Below, piece after piece: positions 1-11,059 of a DNA stretch of 64,000 bases. Positions within the stretch are counted from its first letter, which is position 1, and each line of letters begins with the position of its first letter. Location: contig JAKULF010000001.1 in assembly GCA_022661535.1 (NCBI GenBank), positions 744,001 to 808,000 of the forward strand, written 5' to 3'. Source of the stretch: Eutypa lata. Its lineage: Eukaryota; Ascomycota; Sordariomycetes; Xylariales; Diatrypaceae. A model generated the notes under the pieces. The model worked only from the letters and a program-made list of their open reading frames with translations. It made no database searches and was not told the DNA's origin. A program made the translations under genes and the position numbers.

Positions 1-239
1 CGGTGCTCCTCGTACAGGGCCTTTAGCGAGGCGCCGCTGAAGTCGTCTGAACCGCAGAACAGGATCCGTAGGGGGTCGGATGCCTTCTTTTCTTCCCTAG
101 CTGTAGCTGTGCTGTAGGTGCGGAGAATGTAACAACAGCCACTGTGAGCTAAGGGGCGCGCATGTGCGTACGCCTGGCATGGCAAGGAAGGGCTCCATGG
201 TCTCCTGACTCGGAATATGTGACTTGCGCGTTGTAACAT
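1..239 (-). CDS. Methionyl-tRNA formyltransferase, mitochondrial (N-terminal part, cut by window edge)
   Basis: The minus-strand frame starting with the ATG at 239 is open to the window edge (79 codons). It has an Arg-rich, acid-poor leader of about 50 residues (MLQRASHIFRVRR...) that looks like a mitochondrial presequence, then DPLRILFCGSDDFSGASLKAL, which matches the first beta-strand and formyl-THF-binding start of the Fmt family. The family formylates initiator Met-tRNA for organellar translation. Only the first quarter of the protein is inside the window, so the catalytic Asn-His-Asp region cannot be checked. The next gene on the same strand, FBPase, lies about 800 nt upstream. Confidence 0.72.
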   Translation of the reverse strand, partial: MLQRASHIFRVRRPWSPSLPCQAYAHARPLAHSGCCYILRTYSTATAREEKKASDPLRILFCGSDDFSGASLKALYEEH

Positions 240-1038
240 GATAGTATGCAACTTTATGTATTTATAGCCAACAAGGACAAGGAGACGTAAGTAGTTTTAG
301 CTGCGTTCCCGCCTTTTTTCACACCATCGTGCTCTCTTTTTTTCCCGTGGAAAAAATTGCGCTCGAGGCGCTGGAATTTAGCAGATATAAGATTGCACAC
401 GAATTTCCGTAAGTCTCTTGAGTTTAGATTTCACAAGCCGCGTTGAACAAGCGATAGTTAGGTAGTTGACGCTGCTGCTGTTCTCATTGGATTAGGAATA
501 ATAAATCTTGAAGCACACAAGAGCTCCAACGTTACTTAGCTCTTTATTCTGACTGGGTCGGGTATTTGCAGTGAGCGCGCACAGACCACATTTAATGCTT
601 ATAGGGAGATAACTACCTACTACGAAGTACAGCCCCTTTTACCTATCAACTCTGCCTTATATAAACTAAGGAACGAATCTATGCTCTATAATTGTTAGAT
701 TCGGTAAACAAGCTAGTAGGTATAATAAGGGGCTATGAAGGGGCTGGTAGTTTGCCTTGTGTAAGCTCAAGGCATAAACTCACTAGGTACTAGCGCACCT
801 GTACAGATATCTGATTAAGACAACAGTCGAGAAATCGCCAAAGAGCAAGGCTTATTTGACCATTCTTGATGTAATAGCTACATACGGCTGTATCAGGAAC
901 AAGAGATAACTAACTACAAGGTAACCAATCCTTTGCCACGCACCCGTTATCCAATGGCCGGTATCTACACTCTGAGCGCCACACCAAAACAAGGACGAAT
1001 CATCATCGTGAACGACGTTATTACAGCCAGCTTTTTTT
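240..1038. other. Intergenic: promoter side of the formyltransferase gene and 3' flank of FBPase
   Basis: No coding frame or RNA gene was recognised in this stretch. It should hold the promoter of the minus-strand gene starting at 239 and the 3' untranslated region of FBPase. A short T run (1031-1040) directly follows the FBPase stop on that strand. Confidence 0.5.
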
Positions 1039-2225
1039 TTACTTGTGGAAGGACTTGACTTTTTCGACTTCGTCGTAACTGCCCAAGTAGATACCCGAGC
1101 GGTCGTGGATGTGTTCAGGCTCGACATCTAGCATCCGGTTCATGTTGCTGTCGATAGCCTGGCCACCAGCTGAGAGGATTTGTTAGCTGCTTGATCGTAA
1201 TTCTAGACATCACATAGTAGTGAACTCACCATTTTCAAACACCATAGCCATCGGCGCACACTCGTACAGAATCCGGAGCTTTCCCTTCGGGCTCTTCTTG
1301 TCCGCCGGGTAAGCGAAGATACCGCCGTACAACAGAGTCCGGTACGCATCGGCCACCATGGAGCCGATGTAACGCGCGCTATACGGCTTTCCGTTGCTCT
1401 CCTGGGGGAACTTCAGGGCGTCGAAGTAGTTCTTGGTGCTGTCCTCCCAGTACAGCGCGTTGCCCTCGTTGACGGAGTAGATGGACCGCTTCCTCGGGAT
1501 CTTCATGTCCGGGTGCGTCAGGATGAACTCGCCGAACGAGTTGTCGAGCGTGAAGCCGTTCACGGTGCCGTGCTTCATGGTGATGACCAGCTGCGCCGAA
1601 GCGCCGTACATGGTGAACCCGGCCGCGATGAGCTCGCTTCCGGGCTTCAGGATGTCCTCCTTGGTGCCGGTCGAGCCGTCCTCCAGCCGGTGGATGCCGA
1701 AGATCGTGCCGACCGAGACACCGGCGTCCAAGTTGGAGCTGCCGTCGATGGGGTCGCAAGCTACGGCGTAGCGGGCGCCGCCCTGGTCCTTGAAGAATAT
1801 AACCTCCTCCTCCTCTTCTGATACCAACAAGGCGCACTTGCCCGAGGTCCTCATGGCGTTGATGAAGATCTCATTTCCGATGACGTCAAGCTTCTTCTGA
1901 TCGTCACCGGTCGCGTTCGACTGACCTGCTAGTCCGGTAAGGTTTACGAGAGTCGCTCGGCGGATGTAGTAGGATATGGCTTTGAAGGCGAATTGCAGGG
2001 CATGACATAATAATCTTGAGAGCCACCACCGTGTTAACACCAATTCTCCGCGTGCATCCGATAGTAGTATAAGGGGGTCTCGATGGGTGGGTCTTACGTG
2101 AAATCTCCAGTGGCCTCCTTCACTTTTGTTTGCTCTTCCGTAAGAAACCGGGTTAGAGTGACAATATTGGTGTTCACGCTGGCGGATTCCGATGGTGGCA
2201 TCTCGCCATTTCCGTTGGCAGCCAT
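1039..2225 (-). CDS. fbp1: Fructose-1,6-bisphosphatase
   Basis: Gluconeogenic enzyme that hydrolyses fructose-1,6-bisphosphate to fructose-6-phosphate in the cytosol. Three exons: 2225-2098, 2014-1230 and 1169-1039, joined by introns of 83 and 60 nt with GTAAG and GTGAG donors and AAG/CAG acceptors. The exons total 1044 nt, giving 347 residues, the usual length of the family (about 330-350). The central exon carries the metal/phosphate signature DPIDGSSNLD followed by VSVGTIFGIHR. The last splice joins MVFEN to AGGQAIDSN, the conserved C-terminal active-site segment. The protein ends KVKSFHK. The start MAANGNGEM is the first ATG in frame with the conserved domain; an upstream in-frame extension has no ATG. 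No disruption is visible, so the gene looks intact. Confidence 0.95.
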
Positions 2226-5200
2226 GATTATAGGGATAGGTAAGGGAGGAGGAGTAACGACAAAGTAGTCTAAGTAATTATACAAATGACTTGGTACTTG
2301 ATAGTTCGGATTGGGATGTTAGGTATAGGATTCCCTTAGTTATTTCAAAATGCTAGGATATTAAAGAAAAATTCGCGAAATAATTAACAGGTAGATATTG
2401 CTTTGAGAAATGCCGAGGGGTGGCTTTCAGTTTTGTCTTAAGAATCGTTGGGTGCCCCTCCTTTACCACACACTTAGGTAAGTATAGGGTGTCGATTCGA
2501 ATCATTCATTGCGGATTGTATCCGAACCATTCACGTATCTTTCGGAATCTTTGGCAAAAGATTCCGCACCCTTCCAGTGCGCGAGTTCTATTACAGTTTT
2601 TTATTACCGGAAATAAAACTAGATCATCTAGGAAATGCATACGAACTACCTATTTTGAATATTATGTAGTATCATATAACTGGTTAAGGTAGTGCAGATG
2701 GATCCTGAATTCGGTATGTTTCCGAACCTTTGTGAAAGATTCCGTATCATAAGTATGAATGGTCCGGGTCTAGATGGTCTGTTCGGCATAACGGCTAACA
2801 AGGGGAATGATGCTCGTCTATCTTCAGCCCGAGAAAGTGCACTACATCATGTCTACTCTAGCATCACCACTAGTTAGCGGTGGCATTTGATATGGAGTAG
2901 CACGGTAAGTAGCCTGTGTAGCCTAGAGTAGGGGTCAGCCTGTTATAGCCAGTCAGCTAGCCATACGACCGACCGAGGGAGAAATTATGTGCTGGATGAT
3001 TCGGGGGGAAAAGAGGATTTACCGGGTCACGATAATTCAGGTACGGACGTTGGTGACGATGTACTTTCAGAAAAGCGGGTGATGTCGGTGAGTGACGGTT
3101 CAGTCAATTACGTCAATGTAACTGGATCAAATTCACCAGACTTCATCGTTAGCCTTGAAGCTGGAGCAGATCCTACGTTATAGATATCCAGCGTAGAACC
3201 ACTTGGTTCAACGTGGATAATCTGCCATGTCATAGAGTTTTTTGCACGTGGATTGTTGAAGTTTTGAATGTGGAATGGGTTGACAAACAGGCAAACCGGA
3301 CGGGGGGAATTGACATCGGAATGATGAAATTGATCGGAATGGATGGTAATTCCTAACCAAGCTCCCTTTTACCCCGCTAAACAGCCGCGGCAGGTCTAGG
3401 ATACATCCCACTTTACGAAGTAGCTGACTGGAGATGGAAGCTTATCTTTAAATTTTTGAGGAGCTCTCTGTCGGGGTTCAAAAGGTTAAAAGCCGACCAT
3501 GGTATCATGTGATGTGACAGGTATGTAGGCCAGTTGTCCACAAGCACTTACAGCTGGCGGAACTGGAGCTCTCGTGCCCCAGCATGAGTTTTCGGAAAAA
3601 TAGCCTCCATCTACCGATTACATGGATGCGGACGGACCACCTAGGTACCTACACTTCGATTGAGATTAACTATCACTCTAGCCTACTATGCCCCATAATT
3701 ATCCTCGTACAAAAAATTCTTTTTTCCATCTACAAACTTCACAGCTTTCTTCCTTACAATGTCGAACCTTGAAAATTCAAGACGCGCTCCCTGGCGCGCA
3801 ACAATGTCTGGTAAGTTCACAACTGTCTCTATCCTCCCTACCCTCTTCTCTGATGACAACCGCAAAACCGCAAACAAACTAGAGTCTTTGATCTTTTGAA
3901 GTGAAACTACTTGCATGTCAGTCTGAACAAGCAACTCGAACCATCTTTTCACAATGCATTACCGCTAGCTTCAGTGTGCTAACCATATGGCTAGCTAGGT
4001 GTGATGTGAACTCTTCTATTAGGAGAATATTGTAGCCGACTCTGTAATATGGCAAATTACATAGTTCTTCAGTGGGATCTGTAATCATTGGTAAGTCCCC
4101 TCTTCCACCGCACGAGCTTTTTTTCCTTCATTGTTATTATGATGAGCAACTCTATGCATTGCATAGCTGGAAATTACCGTCCAAGGCAACTGCCGTTGAC
4201 GAAAAACACAAGGCTGTTTCTGATCTACACATAAATTGGCACTATCTTCTTTCCATCTTTCCTGTTGGCTTGAATGCTAATTCCGAGATCAACAGATCCC
4301 CAATATATCAGGCGACGATGGTATGCGCATTCTACTTGTTACACTTGCGACACCTTATATGATGAAGCGGCACTGGGCTCCGATCAATATCACATGAGTC
4401 GATACGCCATCCGCGGCAGGCCTAGAAAACCTCGCCCACTGATCACGGATTTCGGATTTTGATATTTCACACTACACTACAACTGCAGTCTGCTAACTGC
4501 GATTCTCAGTCGACATGACATTTGTCTTTTGGTCAGAGTTCAGCAGTTATCTGAATAAGGCCTAAAGCTACTTAGCCGTCACCTCGAGATCTATATCCTA
4601 GCAATCATAAGGTAAGCATGATTCTAGTTCCAAGCACATAACACCCATCTTTGTCTGATGAACACAGATGACGAGTCTGATTCGGGTTTCCGTTGAAGAC
4701 AACCTTTTTACTACCATTCATGCCTTTTCTGATACAGATCTACATTTCTCGTTGTTTGAACCTTAACACATAGTTGCTGAGACTAATGCCAACATAGATA
4801 CTAGGGTTTTTGTGTATAACTTAATGGTTAGTTGTTTACCGCGGCGATTTGAAGATTCCCTCCAGTCATCGCATTATGATGATCTGACGTAAACAATTGA
4901 CAAGCATATGTCAGAGCTTTACAGCGTTGAAGAGAACAGTCTTGTCTGACTGCAGTCTGGATGGGAATCTTCTTTCATCGATTGCTAGACTCAAACATGG
5001 ATACTAATCCAGTTATTTACAGCCCCTGGCGAGATTCTAACTTAGTTTCCATTAGAGTCACCTGTAAGGTAAGAGAACCAAACCCCCAATCCTCAACCAT
5101 CCTCAAATTCATATGATGATCATATTATCACGACGGTCAACATAGCTTAATAGCCTTGATGATATCGCCTTTGACAAGGCATTATATATCTGAAATGAAT

Positions 5201-5930
5201 TTACCCATGTATTTTCTTGTCTGCATAGGTGTCGAATCATGCTAACATCTCGAAGTAGGAATTCATCTACGCATTAACATACAACTTGACAAGGTAAGGT
5301 AAGAAGGTCCAAGTAATTTGTAGGCTTCTATTCCTTACCATAGATTCGAACACGGGGCACATTAGGTGTCTCATGATTTATAAAGTGATTTACAGTAGAT
5401 AGATAATAAAACCATCGAGTTCAATTCTTCTTAATCAAACCAAACCTACATGTAGCTCTGTATATCGATCCTGTATCTTGAATCTTGCTCTATTTAATTG
5501 GTTCACTTCTCAGGGAACGTGGGGCCCTGGCGGGGACTGCTGTCGGGTACCTTGCATTAATAGCCTGTTCCCGTATGAATCGATTAGTGATATCCCGAGT
5601 CTATTCTCATGAGTGGAATTCTGCTGATAATGTTCACCGTCAACACAACAAACTCGACGCTAGCTTAACACGAGATATGTTCTGGAATCTAGATCAAGAT
5701 GTCTACGTGGGTGATGTTGATGGCTTGCTCCTTAGATTGGAAACTTTCACCGAAGATGGTTTAATATGAATATGCAACAAGCACGCGCTAGCTCGGTTAG
5801 GGAGCTGAGGCTGAATAACCTAGTCCCGTCTATGTAGCTATCCATCTACTCCAGGTATTTGGTTTTGTGATACCCATTCCTTCTCGTCTTGAGAGCGCGT
5901 TCATCAAGAGTTCCCTTCCTTTCCTCCAAG
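2226..5930. other. Long intergenic stretch with no recognisable gene
   Basis: Several short ORFs occur (for example 2989-3183, 4072-4362, 5485-5769), but none shows a recognisable domain or convincing composition. The part from about 3759 to 5300 carries repeated splice-like signals (GTAAGT/GTAAGC after exon-like pieces, CTAAC and CAG before others), described in the findings. FBPase promoter elements should lie just above 2225. Confidence 0.4.
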
Positions 5931-8025
5931 ATGTCCCAAACCGACCAGGGCAACCTAGCCAGCGACATCATCACCTACATCGGCGTGCCGCTAGCGGTCC
6001 TCGGCGTGCTGCCGATCCTGTACAACACGGTGGCGACGCTGGCGGCCCTCTCCCAGATCAAGCGTATGCTCCGCCACGGGCGCCTGACGGCCCTGACGCG
6101 CAGCGACGTCGTCAACCGCGTCATCGAGGTCGAGCTGCCCCGGTACGCCGTGACGCCGCCGGACCGCCTCCGCGAGCGCGCCGCGTACTGGCACCTGGCG
6201 CGCCAGCCGAGCCTGCTCCCGGGGGGCACCTGGACCACCTTCAACTGGAAGACCCGCGCCGTCGGCGCCCGCACCCAGCGCGTCGAGTACGCCGACCAGC
6301 TGCGCCAGCCCCAGGTCGACGTCGCCTTCGACGAGCTGGTCGCCTACCTGCTCGACCTCGGCGCCCTCCCCGATCCCCGCGGCTGGAGGCTCCTCCGGTC
6401 CACGGGCCTCTGGGCCCCTACGGGCTGTGCGCTCATGCTCGCTCCGGATGGCGAGAGCAAGGCCCTTACCGTTGCCCCGCTTGATGATTCCGAGGGCCAT
6501 CTGTCGCTGAGGGTGTCGTGGTCCCAGGATTGGATCAGTCGCGATCCTTCGTTTCTCCCTCCGTATTGGGTTCGGCTTCCTCCACCGCCTCCTCCTCCTC
6601 CTCCGTCTCTACCCCCGAGGGAAAAGCTAGGTGTTTTTCTTGGGCCTGAGGCGGCGTCGTGTGATAAAGATGTCCCTATCAATGATGAAATCGCCGCGGC
6701 AGAGGCCGGTGAAAGTAAGAAGATGAAGAAAGTTGCATCGAAGGAGTCGCTCGATTCAATCCAGAAGCAGGCAGAGAAGAATCGCAGCAGTGCGATCACG
6801 TGCCGGATCTCCGTGGAAGGTCTTGTGACCGCTCTACGCGAGGAAGAAGAAGAAAATGAAGGGACCGCCGCGGCGACCTCTCGTGATCATTATAGCCCAA
6901 GCGACCATAACGACAACCGCCAGAGCCTGTACATCGAGCACCTCCGGATCCTACGGCGAGGTGGCGGCGGCGGAACCGATGGTGCCGGCGTGTGGTTCGC
7001 GGCCGCTGCGACGGCCTACGGCACGTCGAGCCAGACGGTGCTGTGGAACTACAAGATCCCGGACGAGATCATGGGGTTCGCGCGGCGCGAGACGGTCCCC
7101 TGCGGCGTGCTGGTGCTGCTGGGCGTCATCGAGGAGTCGGAGACGCCTGAGTGGGGCCCGCCCGGCTCCGACGACAGGGCCGAACAGCTCGAGCGGTTCA
7201 TGCGCCGCAATCGGGAGCGGCAGATCGCTGTCCAGGCCGAGAATCGCATGGGGCCTGCTGAGAGGGAGATCGCGGCGAGCCAGAGGAGGCAGAGGGAGCT
7301 GGAGCAGCGGATGCAGGATAGTGAGTTCCCCGTCGCTATTATGGTTGTCCTTTTTCAGTTAGGGATTATTTTAACTCGGCACTCGACACGCGTCTACCTA
7401 CCCATGCGATTCCGATCGTGGATTCAGATTGTTTTCTGATCGCTCAGAGCTAACAAAACCTACCGACGCAGTGCGAGACCAGCAACGCTCCGACGCCCAG
7501 CGCCGCGAGACCCGCGAGAGCAACGCCCTGCAGAGCCCCAAGTGGGACACGAAGAAGGTGGCGGAGCACTGTCTGCGGTGGCTTCAGGAGCAACAGCACC
7601 GGCAACAAGAACAGCAGCAGCAGCAGCAGCAGCAGAGGCAGCAACAACAAACAGAACAAGGTCAGGAAGGCCAGGAGAGCGCCAGCGCTAACCCTAACGA
7701 TATCGGCATCCTCGTCGGGGACTTCTCGCGCTCGGCACGAGATGCGGCGGGCGCCCTGCTCCACCGTATGGTGCTCGACGGCGGGTTCGCGGCGGCGCTC
7801 TGCGCGACCCTCGACCTCTGGAAGGCGTGGGCTGATAATGGAGGTATGCGGCGGTCCGACCTGTATGCGCTGCGTGAGAGGCCTGTTCTGTTCGCCCAGG
7901 CGGCCCTGCTTGTTGCTGTTGTTAGGGATGCTGCGGTGGCCGATGCGATGCATAATCATGAGGGGACGCTTGCGGTTGATTTGCAGGAGTGCTTGAGGAT
8001 GTGGAGGATGGTGCGGTTGGGATGA
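5931..8025 (+). CDS. Hypothetical membrane-anchored protein with polyproline and polyglutamine tracts
   Basis: Two exons, 5931-7320 and 7472-8025, with a 151-nt intron (GTGAGT donor, GCAG acceptor). The joined frame gives 647 residues. The ATG at 5931 (MSQTDQ) is preferred because the hydrophobic segment follows closely; an in-frame ATG at 5889 would add 14 residues. Residues about 13-40 (IITYIGVPLAVLGVLPILYN...) form one likely membrane segment. A polyproline run lies near residue 215, an acidic Glu run near 305-310, an Arg/Glu/Gln-rich helical stretch near 430-460 and again after the splice, and a polyglutamine run near 508-530 encoded by CAG/CAA repeats. Codon use is strongly GC-rich, as expected for an expressed gene. 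I recognise no enzyme motif. It resembles the many fungal-specific proteins with one N-terminal membrane segment and no assigned function. Confidence 0.75.
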
Positions 8026-9387
8026 GTTAAGGGGTGAGGGGCAAGGGGTTGGTTGGTGTGTACAATAGGGGTCTGTCAACTTGCACATTCTGGGTGGTTC
8101 TTTATAGCACATTGTAAGCGATATTGGAGTGGCCTCTTGATTTTATTCACAGAGTTTATAATGTCGAGGTGTAAATATGGAAGCATTATTTGTCTCGGTC
8201 TGTCGAATAACAGGGGTAATGAGTACAATGGTATAATGCAATAATGAGAACGGACAAATATAACATCATGGCCATGCTTGACCAATCCACAGTTAAATAA
8301 TATCCGGTTAATAATGTCAAGATTGAAGTTAAGTTGGGTATTTAAAGGGGGTCAAAGTAGGACTTCAGAACTCCAGTGTTAAGATATGTATTTGGACAGT
8401 TTACTAAGTAGCTCCGTAGGTATTACTTCCTAGCCTCATATTTATTTATCTTCTATTTATACTATACGGCAATTTGGTATCCATATTCCCTATAGCATTA
8501 CGTCGCGGGTCAGCTAGAAAGGCACATGAGGTGAAGTTCAAGAAGTCACAGGCTTGCAGAGTTCATAGGTACTGATGTAGGTAGTTGTGTGTCAATATAG
8601 AGTAACAGCTGAATACTTTAAGTATCCATTAATTTCTACCGTTTCAAGGTGTGCTGCCTTATTACCTACAGATTTACATGGGCTATTTCCATGGCTCTTG
8701 GAAGTCCTAAGAGGCTGGTAACTAACTATTAATACATTCAATGTTGAAGCCTGTTAACATCACCTTCTCTAGAAACTCGGAGGGTCGTGACTAGTTATTG
8801 AAGACATATATCTACTCGAATAGATGAACTACATTACATAGTGGGGTACTGAGGAGCTCTCGAAGCTGCCGTGTCAGTCATGCCAAAGACCAAGGAAACT
8901 ATAGTGGTTCCGCTGAACACGAACTCTAAGGTTAAGGTATTCTATACCGGTCTTTCTTTTGTGGGAAGGACTCTTATATTATTTTAGCCATGCAGTTGTG
9001 ACCCATCATTAGTAGAGACAATTTAATACATTCTAAGGAAAGAGCACGATATATTGCCATTGGATGATACCAGTTGATATGTGAAGAAGGTGCAATGATT
9101 CATTAGTAACGACATGTCAAAGCAATCACGGTGATGTGTCTTGTCAATACCCTCGACATCTTCCGGATTTATAAACGTTCCTCAACTCCAAAAACGGTAC
9201 CAACACACCTCTATCTTTATATTCATACAAGCATTGATCAAAATATTCCCTTGTGTTCATACTCGTAACTCTTCTTTACCAAAAAACTTATACTTCAATA
9301 TCTATATTCTAGAAACAGCTCGCCCTAGTCGACTTCAAGTACTTCCCTCCAAACCGAAACCTTCTCACTACTAGCTCGGCTCTCGCA
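8026..9387. other. Intergenic, AT-richer, nothing recognised
   Basis: Neither strand shows a convincing coding frame, RNA gene or repeat here. The last 300 bases before 9388 are pyrimidine-rich with ACACC/TCTTT stretches, as is common in fungal promoters and 5' untranslated regions. Confidence 0.45.
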
Positions 9388-10176
9388 ATGTCTCGCCAAC
9401 GAACATATAATGAAGCGATGTCCGCCGCCGAGTGGGAAAAGTTCGTTAAAACCAACGCCGCCTCATTGTTTCGCACCGAGAAACGGATTAAACCAATTGC
9501 GAATCTACGAAACGTCATGGTCATAAAGCTCAGGGAGCTTGTTGTTCAGAATCTACTAGATCAGAACAACCAGTTCGGAGGTCTGCAACCGCTAAGATCT
9601 AAGAACTTTGTGAGAGCAGTCAATGACATAACTGTCAAGGCTGTTGACACAATACTCGATGAGAAACGTTGGATGCTACTCTACTACAAGGGACACCAAG
9701 ACGTATACGCACCTTGCACGTATTGCCCTAAGAGATTCTGGGACAGCTACTTTGGTCGATGCCTCGCATGTGGAAGGGTTGTGACCTCGGGAGAGGACAA
9801 TTCTGGCTCGGCTGCCGAGAAAGGGACTCCTGTCGGCACTACTGACAAGGTGGACGTCCAATTCATCACACCAGAATCTCCGCCAACTCTATCGCCATCC
9901 AAGATAACCCGTTCTTACATAAAGGATATCATGTATGGTCCTGGTGGTGCTCATGTAGCCACGGGCTCATGCTTCGGGGTCGTGGCCGGTTGGGTGGTCG
10001 GTTGTATCACCTTCCTGTCGATGTGGCCAGAACTGCTCATATACCTAGTTGGCTCGACGCTTCTCCCAGTAACCGGTTACCTTATGCTTCCTATGATGAC
10101 GGTCCCTCGAGCAGTGAGATATTCATGGGCTGTCGTGGCCATTCTCATCATTTTACTATCTGTCCTTATCTTCTAA
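9388..10176 (+). CDS. Hypothetical membrane protein with a C4 zinc-ribbon-like motif
   Basis: Single exon, 262 residues. The N-terminal 100 residues are soluble and charged with no recognised fold. A Cys-x2-Cys-x11-Cys-x2-Cys set (C110, C113, C125, C128; CTYCP...RCLACG) looks like a structural zinc ribbon. A Ser/Thr/Pro-rich linker (about 133-180) follows, then a Gly-rich first hydrophobic segment near residues 193-215 and two or more segments to the C-terminus, ending in ILIILLSVLIF with almost no tail. The layout suggests a tail-anchored or multi-pass membrane protein with a cytosolic zinc-binding head. The start has a good context (GCAATGTCT) after a long pyrimidine-rich leader. I do not recognise the family. 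Confidence 0.7.
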   Translation: MSRQRTYNEAMSAAEWEKFVKTNAASLFRTEKRIKPIANLRNVMVIKLRELVVQNLLDQNNQFGGLQPLRSKNFVRAVNDITVKAVDTILDEKRWMLLYYKGHQDVYAPCTYCPKRFWDSYFGRCLACGRVVTSGEDNSGSAAEKGTPVGTTDKVDVQFITPESPPTLSPSKITRSYIKDIMYGPGGAHVATGSCFGVVAGWVVGCITFLSMWPELLIYLVGSTLLPVTGYLMLPMMTVPRAVRYSWAVVAILIILLSVLIF

Positions 10177-11059
10177 GATGCTCGGTTAGAATAACAGAAA
10201 CGGAAATCGAGAGGTGGAAGCATGATGATCCCTTGAGATAGACGGCAGTAAATGGGAGATTGCTGATGTATGTTAGTATGGAAGCAGGCTTCCTAAAGTA
10301 TATCAATAGCAGACTCTTTCTTCGAGCAGAACTCGAAGCTTGGGCCATCACTACGATATAGACGTTCGAGGGTGATTATGTGTATTCACTTGAACATCGA
10401 GATTGTCTATGATATAAAAGCATCAATAGCTCAATTACGCAAACCCTTACACACACGCAAATGTCACGGGTTCTAATTCTATATAACATGTTGTTATTAT
10501 TCCCGTTGAGAGATCGATCATTATTGTCTCATCCCGCGTCGCACGCCATTGGGCTCCGGATTTACGCCATCTTAAATACCATTTTTGACAACACCTACGC
10601 TCTGCCCTGGTTAGCGGGAACCGCCCAGTTGCCTAACGCCCAATCATACGGGCGGATCGTCCGATCACCTCATCGCTGCTGTATTGCGACAGCCCGCCCT
10701 ACAATGGCGAAGACGTCCAAATAACCCCGATGTTAGGCCTAGATCATGATATCTTATCTACATGGCTTATGGATTCTTTCCCTATGAATCCGCTACGCGC
10801 GTTTCACAGCAGGGGAAACTCGATCGACGCCGAGACTAGATCTGATAGTGAATGAACCCCCGAGTATCCTTGAACCTGGAATGCTATTAAACATGCAAAG
10901 ATCAGCTCGCTCCGGCTTTGGTGTATATCCCCAGCCCACGCGCTATTACTTACCAGCGGCGAAGCGTCTCCTTGCTGACGTATATATCAGTTCCAAGGCC
11001 CGCGAGGTTTAGCTAGGGATTGCGCTATCCATCATCCAGACCCCTCAGAAAGTGCTCCC
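10177..11059. other. Intergenic before the MFS permease gene
   Basis: No gene was recognised. The last part should contain the promoter and 5' untranslated region of the plus-strand permease. A TATATAT-like stretch lies near 10980, about 80 nt before the first usable ATG. Confidence 0.4.

Noticed and set aside
1481..1821. Plus-strand ORFs opposite fructose-1,6-bisphosphatase
   Set aside because: They are complementary shadows of a well-conserved GC-rich coding exon and have no domain of their own.
5335..5365. GTTCGAATC-like tRNA B-box on the minus strand
   Set aside because: The flanking bases do not form a proper T stem and no A box or cloverleaf could be found.
5485..5769. 94-codon plus-strand ORF with near protein-like composition
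   Set aside because: No recognisable domain, no good upstream exon or start context, and a weak match to coding texture; left as unassigned intergenic sequence.
5867..6484. Second plus-strand frame and minus-strand frames over the 647-residue protein gene
   Set aside because: Arg/Pro/Ala-rich translations are typical out-of-frame readings of GC-rich coding DNA.
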